64,000 nucleotides of DNA from Kordia zhangzhouensis (GTDB taxonomy: Bacteria; Bacteroidota; Bacteroidia; Flavobacteriales; Flavobacteriaceae), in assembly GCF_001005305.1 (NCBI RefSeq), contig NZ_LBMH01000006.1, positions 62,001-126,000 on the forward strand. The letters run 5' to 3'. Of the stretch, positions 30,144-38,204 are shown piece after piece. The notes under the pieces are model-generated. The model worked only from the letters and a program-made list of their open reading frames with translations. It did no database searches and was not told the origin of the DNA. Made by a program: the position numbers and the translations under genes. Position 1 is the first letter of the stretch. Each line of letters starts with the position of its first letter.

Positions 30144-30654
30144 AATTTTGAAAATAAAGTTCTAACAATAATTCTGTTTTGTTTGTGCTATAATTTTTTT
30201 TTGAATAGAATTTTGCACTTACAATTTTGGAAGCTTTAAATTCTTTTTCAATAGTATATATTGTATTTAATAATGTTTCGTAATTGCCTGTCAAGATTAT
30301 TTTATTGGTAAGTATTGTAAAAGCATTATTCCCTTTATACATGTGAGAATCTGCAATATTTACAACACTTACATGAAGCGCATGTGTTGTTATAAAATCC
30401 AATATTTTTTGTTGTATTAATGCATGATTTTCTGAATTACCAACCACTTTATCTAATACTGATAATTCATTTTTCAAGGATTCAATTTTTGCAAACGGTT
30501 GTGTTACATTTTCTACCAATTGATATGAAGCATTGAGTTCTTTCTTTAATTGAAAAATAGGTTGATAGGTCTTTTTGTATACTGCCAAAAAGAGCAATAC
30601 CAATAAGAGTATCACGATGAAAAAACGTCTTTTATGTGAAATTTTTTCTAGCAT
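30133..30654 (-). CDS. GspM/PilO-like inner membrane protein
   Basis: A 173-residue bitopic protein: cytoplasmic start (MLEKISHKRR), a transmembrane helix (FFIVILLLVLLFLAVYK), a helical stretch (to about 80), and a ferredoxin-like domain at the end (LHVSVVNIADSH, TILTNKIILTGNYETLLNTI, SKIVSAKFYSKKNYS). This is the shape of PilO and GspM, assembly platform proteins that pair with PilN/GspL. It overlaps its upstream partner by 1 bp and the FN3 lipoprotein by 11 bp. Family assignment is by architecture and position. Confidence 0.7.
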   Translation of the reverse strand: MLEKISHKRRFFIVILLLVLLFLAVYKKTYQPIFQLKKELNASYQLVENVTQPFAKIESLKNELSVLDKVVGNSENHALIQQKILDFITTHALHVSVVNIADSHMYKGNNAFTILTNKIILTGNYETLLNTIYTIEKEFKASKIVSAKFYSKKNYSTNKTELLLELYFQNYGK

Positions 30655-31838
30655 TAGAAGTGAATATGAATTAGGAATGATTTTTTACGATTCCTATCTT
30701 GTGTATAGTCTTCAATATCTATTTTTTGCACCCAATCTTTTTCTGTTAATTCCGCTATCCAATAATTAAAATCCGAATCGTTGTTAGTAGTTCCTTGTAC
30801 ATGAATTTGTTTTTTATAAAATTGCACTTCTTTATCATCACGTATTTTCTTTGTAAGTGGCGTAATGTTAAGCTCCGTCAATTTGATGTTTTTCTGAACT
30901 GAATTCCCAATTTCATAGAAATAGTGTGTTAAGAACTTAGGGTGAAACAAACCTGAAGTAGCCACAATAGTTTCTTTGTTTTTTTTCTCTTTTTCTAATA
31001 AAGAGATTATTTCATTAGCTTTCGAAACTTCTGCAATCAAGGCTTCTTTTTCAGTAAATAATCTTTGATAGTTTTCCAAAGTAAAGTGCCCAAAAAGTAT
31101 TGCCATGAGTAATAATACTAACCCAATGATTCCAACTGTTTTTGTTCTATTAAAAAAAGCATAGTCGATACGATTTTGATCTAAAAAAGGAGTCTCCATT
31201 GTAAGCACTTCTTCTTGGACATGATATTGTATGACCATAGCGAATAAGGCAATTTCTTCCCTATTTAATTCTATATCTTCAATAGTGTATAGTTGTTTTT
31301 CTATAGTGCTGTCAATTTCAAAATCTTGAAGTCCATCTTCCGAAAAAAACAACTTTACGCTATTAGAAATAATGTTTTTTTCTGATAAAAAAGAACGCAA
31401 TGTATATGTAATAAATGGCCCCATTGCAATATCTAAAATGTGATACTTTTTGGCTTTGAACTGTGCTACATACTTATCAACCATTTGTTTTCTACACATT
31501 GACACAAATACGTGTTCACTTTGATGTAGTTCATAAAAATAGAAATCGTCTGGATTGCCTTTAAATAATAGCTTGTTACGATAATTAGCAACACGGACTG
31601 TTTTTTTATGAAGTATTCCAACACCAGAAAAATGTAACAACAAGGGATATTTTGGCTGTACTTCTTTGTATACAATGTCTAAAGATTTTGTATCGAAACG
31701 TTTACCTACCGTAAAATTATTTTGCTTATTGTGAACAGTCAAAAAGTAATAATTTACTGTTTCTTCAGTTGAAAAGTGAATACCCAACACTTGAAAAGTT
31801 TGTTGAAAAGGAATGATATGTTTTAACTTTTGAAACAT
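30654..31838 (-). CDS. GspL/PilM-PilN-like assembly platform protein
   Basis: A 394-residue protein with a cytoplasmic actin-like part of about 240 residues without hydrophobic segments, one transmembrane helix (VGIIGLVLLLMAILFGHF, about 245-262), a coiled coil (EALIAEVSKANEIISLLEKE) and a C-terminal periplasmic domain (KLTELNITPLTK, KKQIHVQGTTNNDSDF). This is the GspL design, or a PilM-PilN fusion: the cytoplasmic part would contact the ATPase and the periplasmic part the GspM-like partner encoded next. It lies 1 bp after the secretin gene. Actin-fold motifs are too weak to read. Confidence 0.7.
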   Translation of the reverse strand: MFQKLKHIIPFQQTFQVLGIHFSTEETVNYYFLTVHNKQNNFTVGKRFDTKSLDIVYKEVQPKYPLLLHFSGVGILHKKTVRVANYRNKLLFKGNPDDFYFYELHQSEHVFVSMCRKQMVDKYVAQFKAKKYHILDIAMGPFITYTLRSFLSEKNIISNSVKLFFSEDGLQDFEIDSTIEKQLYTIEDIELNREEIALFAMVIQYHVQEEVLTMETPFLDQNRIDYAFFNRTKTVGIIGLVLLLMAILFGHFTLENYQRLFTEKEALIAEVSKANEIISLLEKEKKNKETIVATSGLFHPKFLTHYFYEIGNSVQKNIKLTELNITPLTKKIRDDKEVQFYKKQIHVQGTTNNDSDFNYWIAELTEKDWVQKIDIEDYTQDRNRKKSFLIHIHF

Positions 31839-31839
31839 T

Positions 31840-33756
31840 TTAATACGTAACTGTTGGCTTGATAAGAATGTGTAATTTTGACTTCTCTTTTTTCTTTTTT
31901 CTACTACTGAAAAACCATTTTATTACGGGAATTCTAGAAAAGAAAGGTGTTCCTGTTCCTGAGTTTTCATTTTCCAATTCATCCAATCCGCCTAATAAAA
32001 TCATCTCATTATTTTTGACGCGTACCATCGATTCAAATTTCCGTGTAGCTTTTCCGGGAGGTGCATTTTCACCTGCTCTACCTAAAAAAGAACTTTGCTC
32101 TACAGACACTTCTAATGTGACATATTCATCTTTTGACACGTAGGGTTTGATGCGCACGCTCAAATTAGCATCCGTAGATTTCCATTGTCCAGATTGTAAT
32201 ACATTATTATTAATGCCATTTTGAATCAATTCATTTCTTTGCTCAAAGTAATAACTAGTTTCACCAATAGAAGTTGAAGCTTCATGACCGTTAAGCGTCA
32301 CTAATTTTGGCGTCGATTCTACTTTTATGTATGAGTTGTTTTCTAGTGCTTTCAGACTTAGGTAAAAACGTTCAGTTACTTTTCCTAAATTCACAATTCC
32401 CAAGCCATTAAAAGCATCTATCAATCCATTTACGGAGTTTGCATTTACTTGAACTTCTGAGGTAGGAAACAAGACTCCAGAAGTAGTTCTTTTGTTATCA
32501 TCTAACCCAGCTTGAAAACCCGTTTGCACTTCATATCCTTTTTGATATTGTACAATCATGATTTCAATTTCAATATTGGGAACTACTTTGTCAATTTCTT
32601 TTAAGTACTCTTTGAGTGCTATAATTTGAATACTAGAACCTGTTACTACAAACCCGTTTAATTCTACAAACTCTACAATTTCAATTTTATCTGTTAAGGC
32701 TTTGGGGAACGTTTCTTTTACAGATTCTATCGTTCTGTTTTCCATTTGAATCAACGTAGTTTTGCGCAATCCATCGGTGTCGTGTTTTCCAATTAAAAAG
32801 ATTTCATCAACTATTTTGTGAGTGTATTTTTTTCCTTTAAATACGTGATTTAAAAGCTCTTCAAAGGTAATTCCATTTGCTAGTAGTGTTGTTGTTTCAT
32901 TTTCGGGCTTGTCATACATAAAATAGTTAATATTCAGCTTTTCCGCAGCCTCCACTATAATATTCATAACATCCCCTTCATATGCATTGACTGAGAGAAA
33001 TCCTTTTGTATCAACAGCAATTGAATAATACCCACTCGAGTTTACAGGTACGTTTTTTTGTCTATTGTTTTTATTACTTTTTGAATTTTTGGCCGCAACG
33101 CTTTCTTCTATGACAATGTCACTTTTTTCAATATAATAGAAATCATTTTCATCTTTAGTAACCATTAAATTGTTTGACTTCGCCATCATGTCTAACACTT
33201 GATCAAACGGTCTGTTGAGAATATACGACGAAATCACTTGTTTTTTTATAGAAGGTGCTAACACAATGTTTTTTTGAGATGCATCTGTAATTGCTTGTGC
33301 TACTTTTACAATAGAGTCTTGCTTGAGTTTTAACGATAAAAAACCATTCTCTTTATTATAACTGACATCAATTTTTTTTACAGGAATAGGTTTAGGTTTT
33401 TCTGGAACAACTTCTTTCTTTTTTAAGACTAAAATTTTGCCTTTTACATCCATTTCTATATCATACTTCCCAATTAAAAAGAGCAATACATCTTTTACAG
33501 GAACATCATAAAAATTGCTAGAGACTATTTGATCCAAAGAAGTATCGACATCAATACTTAGCTTGTGTTCATCTGCAATTGCAGAAACAAAATCATACAA
33601 AGTGATTCCTGAAATTTCAACTTGCATTGTTTTATTATATGCATCAATTTCAGTAGCTAATTTTTCTATTTGTGTACGATACTCCTTGCTTTCCTGTGAA
33701 AAACAGCAACCAACTATTAAGAGGATCAGTATGAAACTAATTTTTCTATACATCAT
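31840..33756 (-). CDS. Secretin (GspD/PilQ-like outer membrane channel)
   Basis: A 638-residue secretin that forms the outer membrane pore. N-terminus: signal sequence and CCFSQ near residue 18, which could be a lipobox or a signal peptidase site. An N0/STN-type domain follows (about 45-110: AIADEHKLSIDVDTSLD). Further STN/N-type modules are at about 125-205 and 240-330. The secretin core spans about 410-638: VESTPKLVTLNGHEASTSIG, then the conserved MILLGGLDELENENSGTGTPFFSRIPVIKWFF, shown here in part, with R/K-rich RKKKKEKSKLHILIKPTV as final strand. It lies 1 bp after the ATPase gene. This gene is decisive for calling the cluster a T2SS/T4P-like machine. Confidence 0.92.
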   Translation of the reverse strand: MMYRKISFILILLIVGCCFSQESKEYRTQIEKLATEIDAYNKTMQVEISGITLYDFVSAIADEHKLSIDVDTSLDQIVSSNFYDVPVKDVLLFLIGKYDIEMDVKGKILVLKKKEVVPEKPKPIPVKKIDVSYNKENGFLSLKLKQDSIVKVAQAITDASQKNIVLAPSIKKQVISSYILNRPFDQVLDMMAKSNNLMVTKDENDFYYIEKSDIVIEESVAAKNSKSNKNNRQKNVPVNSSGYYSIAVDTKGFLSVNAYEGDVMNIIVEAAEKLNINYFMYDKPENETTTLLANGITFEELLNHVFKGKKYTHKIVDEIFLIGKHDTDGLRKTTLIQMENRTIESVKETFPKALTDKIEIVEFVELNGFVVTGSSIQIIALKEYLKEIDKVVPNIEIEIMIVQYQKGYEVQTGFQAGLDDNKRTTSGVLFPTSEVQVNANSVNGLIDAFNGLGIVNLGKVTERFYLSLKALENNSYIKVESTPKLVTLNGHEASTSIGETSYYFEQRNELIQNGINNNVLQSGQWKSTDANLSVRIKPYVSKDEYVTLEVSVEQSSFLGRAGENAPPGKATRKFESMVRVKNNEMILLGGLDELENENSGTGTPFFSRIPVIKWFFSSRKKKKEKSKLHILIKPTVTY

Positions 33757-33757
33757 A

Positions 33758-35179
33758 TTAGGTGTTCAATAAAATTGGATACACTTCTTCTAATGAAGTC
33801 GTACCATTTTTAAATAATTGTAACGCTTTGTGTGCTAAACTTTGAGTAGTATCAATATGATTTTTGGCTTCTTGCAAGCGTTCTTTTTTTATAACTTCTG
33901 AAATCATAGAAGTAATAGGAATCATTTCATAGATTGCGGTTCTACCTTTATATCCTGTGTAATAACATTGGTGACATCCTTTTGAAATGTAATGATTCGA
34001 TAACGTATAATCATTCCTTAAATAATTAGGTAAGTCTTCTTTGTTTAAAACTGCTTTTTCTTTACAGTGTACACATAGTTTACGAAGTAAGCGTTGCGCC
34101 ACTGAAATGTTGAGTGTTTCTGCTATTAAGAATGCTGGAACATCCATGTCAATAAGTCTTGAAATGGTTCCTAAAGCAGAATTTGTGTGTATTGTAGAAA
34201 GTACTAAATGACCTGTCAAGGAAGCTCTAATTGCCATTTGAGCAGTTTGTGCATCTCTGATTTCTCCTAACATAATAATATCTGGATCTTGTCGTAAAAA
34301 CGAGCGTAATGCGGAAGTAAACGTAAGCCCAATACTTTCTTTGAGTTGTACTTGATTGATTCCTTTTAGTGTGTATTCAATAGGATCTTCAACGGTTACA
34401 ATGTTTGTTTTGGAATGATTCAAGTGCTTCAACGTAGCGTATAAAGTCGTTGTTTTTCCTGATCCCGTTGGACCGCTAATTAATATAATTCCATTGGTTT
34501 TTTTGACCGCATTTCGATACATGTCTTGCTCTTCAGCATCCATCCCTAATGCATTTAAGTCTAAATGAGATGCATCTCTTCCCAACAAACGCATTACTAC
34601 TTTTTCGCCGTAATGTGTTGGCAATATGGAAACCCTAATGTCGAATGTATTAAAGTTGATGCGTCCATCTTGCGGCAATCTTTTTTCAGTAATGTCAAGG
34701 CTAGCACGAATCTTTATTTTGTTGATTAATTCGAGATAATTTGTCGTTTCTATTTTATATTTTTCAATGAGCAAACCATCAATTCTAAAACGCACGCGCG
34801 CTTCTTCCTCAAAGATTTCTATGTGAATATCACTCGCTCTAATTTGTTTGGCTTCTTGAATTAATTCGTCTAAAAAATCGGTGCTAAGTTGGGTATTAGA
34901 ATTTGCGTGTGCAGTTTCATTTTCTCCTGTTCTATAGTATGTAGCCAATGCTTGTTGAATACTTGCTGCATCTACATATTTAAAGCTGATTTTCTTACCT
35001 AAAAAGAGTTGCAATTCCTGCGTAAAGTGGTCTTTATTTCGATTCCCTTCTTCTGTATACAAAACAATTGTACTCGCATCTTCACTAAAAGGAATTACCT
35101 TATAGTGATTGGCAAGCTCAGCATTAATAATTTGCTTTTGCTCAACAGTGATGGCGATATATTGTTCAGTTGAATTCAA
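33758..35179 (-). CDS. GspE/PilB-type secretion or assembly ATPase
   Basis: A 473-residue hexameric ATPase that powers pseudopilus assembly. Motifs: Walker A GPTGSGKT at 236-243, Asp box TVEDPIEY at 262-269, Walker B IIMLGEIRD at 301-309, His box TGHLVLSTIHTN at 322-333, and the C-terminal zinc-binding cysteine pairs CVHC (369-372) and CHQC (about 404-407) that mark assembly ATPases (GspE/PilB) rather than retraction ATPases. The N-terminal part is shorter than in PilB. No second, PilT-like ATPase is in the cluster, favouring a T2SS-like pseudopilus over a retractile pilus. It overlaps the prepilin peptidase gene by 14 bp. Confidence 0.95.
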   Translation of the reverse strand: MNSTEQYIAITVEQKQIINAELANHYKVIPFSEDASTIVLYTEEGNRNKDHFTQELQLFLGKKISFKYVDAASIQQALATYYRTGENETAHANSNTQLSTDFLDELIQEAKQIRASDIHIEIFEEEARVRFRIDGLLIEKYKIETTNYLELINKIKIRASLDITEKRLPQDGRINFNTFDIRVSILPTHYGEKVVMRLLGRDASHLDLNALGMDAEEQDMYRNAVKKTNGIILISGPTGSGKTTTLYATLKHLNHSKTNIVTVEDPIEYTLKGINQVQLKESIGLTFTSALRSFLRQDPDIIMLGEIRDAQTAQMAIRASLTGHLVLSTIHTNSALGTISRLIDMDVPAFLIAETLNISVAQRLLRKLCVHCKEKAVLNKEDLPNYLRNDYTLSNHYISKGCHQCYYTGYKGRTAIYEMIPITSMISEVIKKERLQEAKNHIDTTQSLAHKALQLFKNGTTSLEEVYPILLNT

Positions 35180-35657
35180 TGAAAAATGGATTTACAATAT
35201 TGCAGAGTTTTAAACCAAAACACACGATTAGAAAAAGAGCTAAATACCCAGCTAATGGTAGTGTGGCCTGTTTTCTTAATTTTTGTGTAATCACAAATAG
35301 GATGATTGAAAGCAATAGTCCCACAATAAAAAACAGAATATAATTATGAACTTGAAACAAAGGCGTTATTACTATAAGAAATAAAATATCTCCCAAACCG
35401 ATTGATGTATCAATAGGGTTTTCTAACTGTTTATTTTTTATTGTTTGATACATCATAAATCCGATACTTGTTATGCCTAAAAAGGCAATACTTTTACACA
35501 TTTCGTAAAGGTTGAGTAATGGTTCTAGGTAGTTAATTAGGATTGAAATCATAGCAGTCCCTATGATAAGAAATGCGTGAACAGCTCTATATTTAAAATC
35601 TTGTATACTAATAATGAGAAACAGTAACAACAGTAGTATGATGAAAATTATTTTCAA
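35166..35657 (-). CDS. Prepilin peptidase (A24 type), without methylase domain
   Basis: A 163-residue polytopic membrane protein with six hydrophobic segments. Catalytic aspartates are seen as D20 (ISIQDFKYRAV) and D90 in SIGLGDILF, the GxGD motif of aspartyl prepilin peptidases. The N-terminal cytoplasmic methylase domain of PilD/GspO, with its zinc cysteines, is missing, so this is the short A24 form. It lies between the main pilin and the ATPase genes and would process the four (pseudo)pilins encoded here. Start codon ATG at 35657 overlaps nothing and lies 4 bp after the pilin gene. Confidence 0.85.
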   Translation of the reverse strand: MKIIFIILLLLLFLIISIQDFKYRAVHAFLIIGTAMISILINYLEPLLNLYEMCKSIAFLGITSIGFMMYQTIKNKQLENPIDTSIGLGDILFLIVITPLFQVHNYILFFIVGLLLSIILFVITQKLRKQATLPLAGYLALFLIVCFGLKLCNIVNPFFIEFN

Positions 35658-35661
35658 AACG

Positions 35662-36090
35662 TTAGTCTTTTACAATTTCTTTTAAGTTTCGTTGATGATC
35701 TATTTCCCAGGTATTGTAATTTCCATCGCCATCAAAATCTTGAATGGATTGCGCTCTGGCTTTGAAACTATTAATAGACGCTTCAATAATTTCAATTCTG
35801 TAAACAGCTTGTCCACCTTTATCAATCGTCAGTTCGGTTTCATATCCTATATCTTCTAAACTTGAAGAATATTTAGCATGTGTAAAAAAGTAATTTTTCT
35901 CGTAAGAGTATAGAGAGTTAAGAGCTGTTTTTGCCTCAATAGCTCTTGCTTGTACAACAGCTTGCGTTTGATTTGGTAATACTAAATATATAAGAATACC
36001 AATAATACATAATACAATAAGAATTTCAGTAAGTGAGTATCCTTTGAGCCATAAATGCTGTTTCTTTTTCTGAAGATTTTTTTTGACCAT
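35662..36090 (-). CDS. Main type IV pilin/GspG-like pseudopilin
   Basis: A 142-residue prepilin: basic leader (VKKNLQKKKQHLWLKG), cleavage after Gly, then YSLTEILIVLCIIGILIY with Glu at position 5, the classic class III signal. The hydrophobic helix leads to QARAIEAKTALNSLYSYEKNYFFTHAKYSSSLEDIG, shown here only as landmarks (EKNYFFTHAKYSSSL), the GspG/pilin pattern of the alpha1 end. A C-terminal DFDGDGNYNTWEID loop looks calcium-binding, as in GspG. First gene of the large operon, with its own LytTR-type promoter at 36119-36189. It is the only one of four prepilins here with the canonical Gly at -1. Confidence 0.92.
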   Translation of the reverse strand: MVKKNLQKKKQHLWLKGYSLTEILIVLCIIGILIYLVLPNQTQAVVQARAIEAKTALNSLYSYEKNYFFTHAKYSSSLEDIGYETELTIDKGGQAVYRIEIIEASINSFKARAQSIQDFDGDGNYNTWEIDHQRNLKEIVKD

Positions 36091-36118
36091 GAACCTATTG
36101 AGTTTTATTATTTCATAT

Positions 36119-36189
36119 CAAATGTATACATAAAGCACTATGACTCTATGAAATAGCTAATAAGCGTCAGAAATAATTAATAAGCGTTC
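36119..36189 (-). promoter_or_regulatory. LytTR-type direct repeat pair and promoter, pilin operon
   Basis: On the minus strand two ACGCTTAT units (plus-strand positions 36180-36187 with an A at the outer end, and 36160-36167) lie exactly 20 bp apart. The distal unit reads ACGCTTAT within GAACGCTTAT and the proximal within GACGCTTAT. A perfect -7 box TACATTTG lies at 36119-36126, starting 34 bp downstream of the proximal unit. No TTTG is present at -33, as expected for an activated promoter. The leader to the pilin ATG is about 25 bp. Confidence 0.8.
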
Positions 36190-36235
36190 ATTTTCTCTTG
36201 TAAAAAATGCTTTTTGAGCTAAAAAATAACACAGA

Positions 36236-37378
36236 TTAACCAATGACTTTACTGAGGTCAAACATTGGCGTGTACATGGAAATTAGGATAAAACCCACCA
36301 AAAATCCTATAATGATGATGATTAAAGGTTCTAAGATGGTGCCCACCATTTTTGTAGTGTGATCAATTTCATCATTATACTGGTTATTAAGTTTATGAAA
36401 CATACTATCAAGTTCATTGGTTTGTTCTCCAATACCTACAAGAGCTTTTAATTTGTCGGGAAATATAGTATGCTTTTGCAAACTAACAGCTAATGAATTT
36501 CCTTTCAATATGTCTTGTTTTATTTGGTAAATTGATTTCTGCATCGGATAAAACACAATCATTTCTTTGGTGAGTTCTAATGAGATAATTAAAGGTGTTT
36601 TTGCCCCTAGCAATAGACTTAATGATTGACAAAATCTGGATACATATATTTTCTGTATAAATTTGCCGATAAAAGGTATTTTTAAAAGTATAACACCTGT
36701 TATCTCTCTATATTTATCATTGTTTTTATAGTGTTTATGAATACCAATAATTAGTAATATAGCCATTAATAGCACTACTATTATGGTATTAAAGTTTTCT
36801 GATAATTGAATGACAAATTTTGTGATGCTAGGTAATTCACTTCCAAATTGTTTAAAAACAGAACTAAACATCGGAACAATATAATTGAGCATAAAATACA
36901 ATACCAAAAATGTAATTCCCAATACAAATGCAGGATATGTAATGACCGAAATAAGCTGTCGTTTCATTTTTATTTTACGCGCAAAAAATAACTGCAACTG
37001 CTGCAATACTTCTGCTAATTTTCGTGTTTCTTCCCCTATTTTTATACTATGATACTCATACGGAGAGAATTCTTTATGCTTTTTAAGAGCATCAAAAAGT
37101 GTATTTCCGGCAACTACATCTGTATTAATTGTTACCAGTATTTTTTTGATTTTTTTAGACTTTTGTTGAGAGGCTAATATATGTAGTGACTGATTAAAAT
37201 CGACACCTGATTTGATGAGTACCGCAAATTCTCTATAAAAAGCCTCTTTGTCTTTGCTTGAAAACTTAGAAAAAAAATCAAAGTTCAAAGAGGTCGAATC
37301 TGCTTTCTCGATTTTGAATTCCTTTATTGTATTTTTCGGTTTTGTTACATTAAGTTTCACTCCTTTAATTTTTAACAA
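36236..37378 (-). CDS. GspF/PilC-type inner membrane platform protein
   Basis: A 380-residue polytopic protein with two GspF domains. The N-terminal half holds FYREFAVLIKSGVDFNQSLH, then the first membrane helix (SVITYPAFVLGITFLVLYFML). The second half repeats the fold with VSRFCQSLSLLLGAKTPLIISLELT and ends with EPLIIIIIGFLVGFILISMYTPMFDL. This is the platform protein that anchors the ATPase and builds the pseudopilus. It follows the pseudopilin genes directly with no gap and is the last gene of the upstream operon before the pilin promoter. The order differs from proteobacterial T2SS. Confidence 0.93.
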   Translation of the reverse strand: MLKIKGVKLNVTKPKNTIKEFKIEKADSTSLNFDFFSKFSSKDKEAFYREFAVLIKSGVDFNQSLHILASQQKSKKIKKILVTINTDVVAGNTLFDALKKHKEFSPYEYHSIKIGEETRKLAEVLQQLQLFFARKIKMKRQLISVITYPAFVLGITFLVLYFMLNYIVPMFSSVFKQFGSELPSITKFVIQLSENFNTIIVVLLMAILLIIGIHKHYKNNDKYREITGVILLKIPFIGKFIQKIYVSRFCQSLSLLLGAKTPLIISLELTKEMIVFYPMQKSIYQIKQDILKGNSLAVSLQKHTIFPDKLKALVGIGEQTNELDSMFHKLNNQYNDEIDHTTKMVGTILEPLIIIIIGFLVGFILISMYTPMFDLSKVIG

Positions 37379-37858
37379 TTATTTCATTTCTTCTATAAAA
37401 GCAGTATTTATAGTTTGATTTAAAGTATTCTTTTTATAATAATTCAAATCAATAATTTCATCATGCAATTGTAACTTCAAAGAGATTGCAAAATGATGTT
37501 CTTTTTTTTCAAAAGTGCATGAAATTACTTTTGAAAATAGAGTTTCGACATGTGCATTATGAGCCCTTTTAATCGTATCATTTTTAAAAGAATAATATAT
37601 CTCTGTTTCGTCATATCGTTTTAAGTGTAAGGTTTCATCACTATAATCTAAAGTCACAGCTTTATACAAATCTTCATTGAAAGTAGTATTGAATACCGTA
37701 TAATCATTGGTGATTAATTGTTGCTTCTGAAAGATTATAAATTGCTTGTTAAAAGAGGTAAACACCGTATATATTACACCTATCAACACACTAGAAATGA
37801 TGAGACCAAATACGGTTTCTGTAAGTGTAAACGCTTTGTATTTATGGTTGAACCTCAT
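37379..37858 (-). CDS. Minor pseudopilin with prepilin signal KA-FTLTE
   Basis: A 159-residue protein with leader MRFNHKYKA, then FTLTETVFGLIISSVLIGVI, a class III signal and hydrophobic helix with Glu5. The residue before the predicted cleavage is Ala, not the usual Gly. The rest is beta-rich (LDYSDETLHLKRYDETEIYY), with size and shape of GspJ or PilW-type minor pseudopilins. It overlaps the preceding pseudopilin gene by 17 bp. Confidence 0.85.
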   Translation of the reverse strand: MRFNHKYKAFTLTETVFGLIISSVLIGVIYTVFTSFNKQFIIFQKQQLITNDYTVFNTTFNEDLYKAVTLDYSDETLHLKRYDETEIYYSFKNDTIKRAHNAHVETLFSKVISCTFEKKEHHFAISLKLQLHDEIIDLNYYKKNTLNQTINTAFIEEMK

Positions 37859-38204
37859 TAGTAGTTGAAATTAGATACGTAAATGTTTCTGTTTTTGTAT
37901 TGGTAGTTATGGTAAAATCAATTTGTTTGATATTGGAATTATCTTCATAATTATTCACTTCTTGTTCTATGGTAAAATTGGAGAATGTATAGGTTTGAGC
38001 TTCAATTTTATCTTGTTCGTGCAATTCATGTATGATTGTATGTATTTTTTGATGTGCCTGTATATAATCAGTAGAAAAGTTTGTTTTAAAAACATTCACA
38101 AAAACAATGGTTGCTACGACCATACAGATAGCAATAATTGCTGTTGCCATGACAGACTCTAGTAATGATGATGCTTTTACGTTATAATTCTTTAATAGTT
38201 TCAT
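37842..38204 (-). CDS. Minor pseudopilin with prepilin signal KA-SSLLE
   Basis: About 120 residues from ATG 38204 (MKLLKNYNVKA), which gives a normal short basic leader; a start at 38249 would add 15 non-basic residues. After Ala-11 comes SSLLESVMATAIIAICMVVA, a hydrophobic helix with Glu5. The compact C-terminal part is beta-rich (FTITTNTKTETFTYLIS). It matches GspI-like small pseudopilins. Ala again replaces Gly at -1. It overlaps genes on both sides, so expression is tightly coupled. Confidence 0.82.
   Translation of the reverse strand: MKLLKNYNVKASSLLESVMATAIIAICMVVATIVFVNVFKTNFSTDYIQAHQKIHTIIHELHEQDKIEAQTYTFSNFTIEQEVNNYEDNSNIKQIDFTITTNTKTETFTYLISTTNEVQP

Noticed and set aside
28684-35179. 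Type IX secretion genes or a T9SS C-terminal sorting domain on the YD proteins
   Set aside because: No T9SS component was recognised, and neither giant protein ends with a sorting-domain-like strand pattern; the Rhs protein ends in the toxin-like tip.
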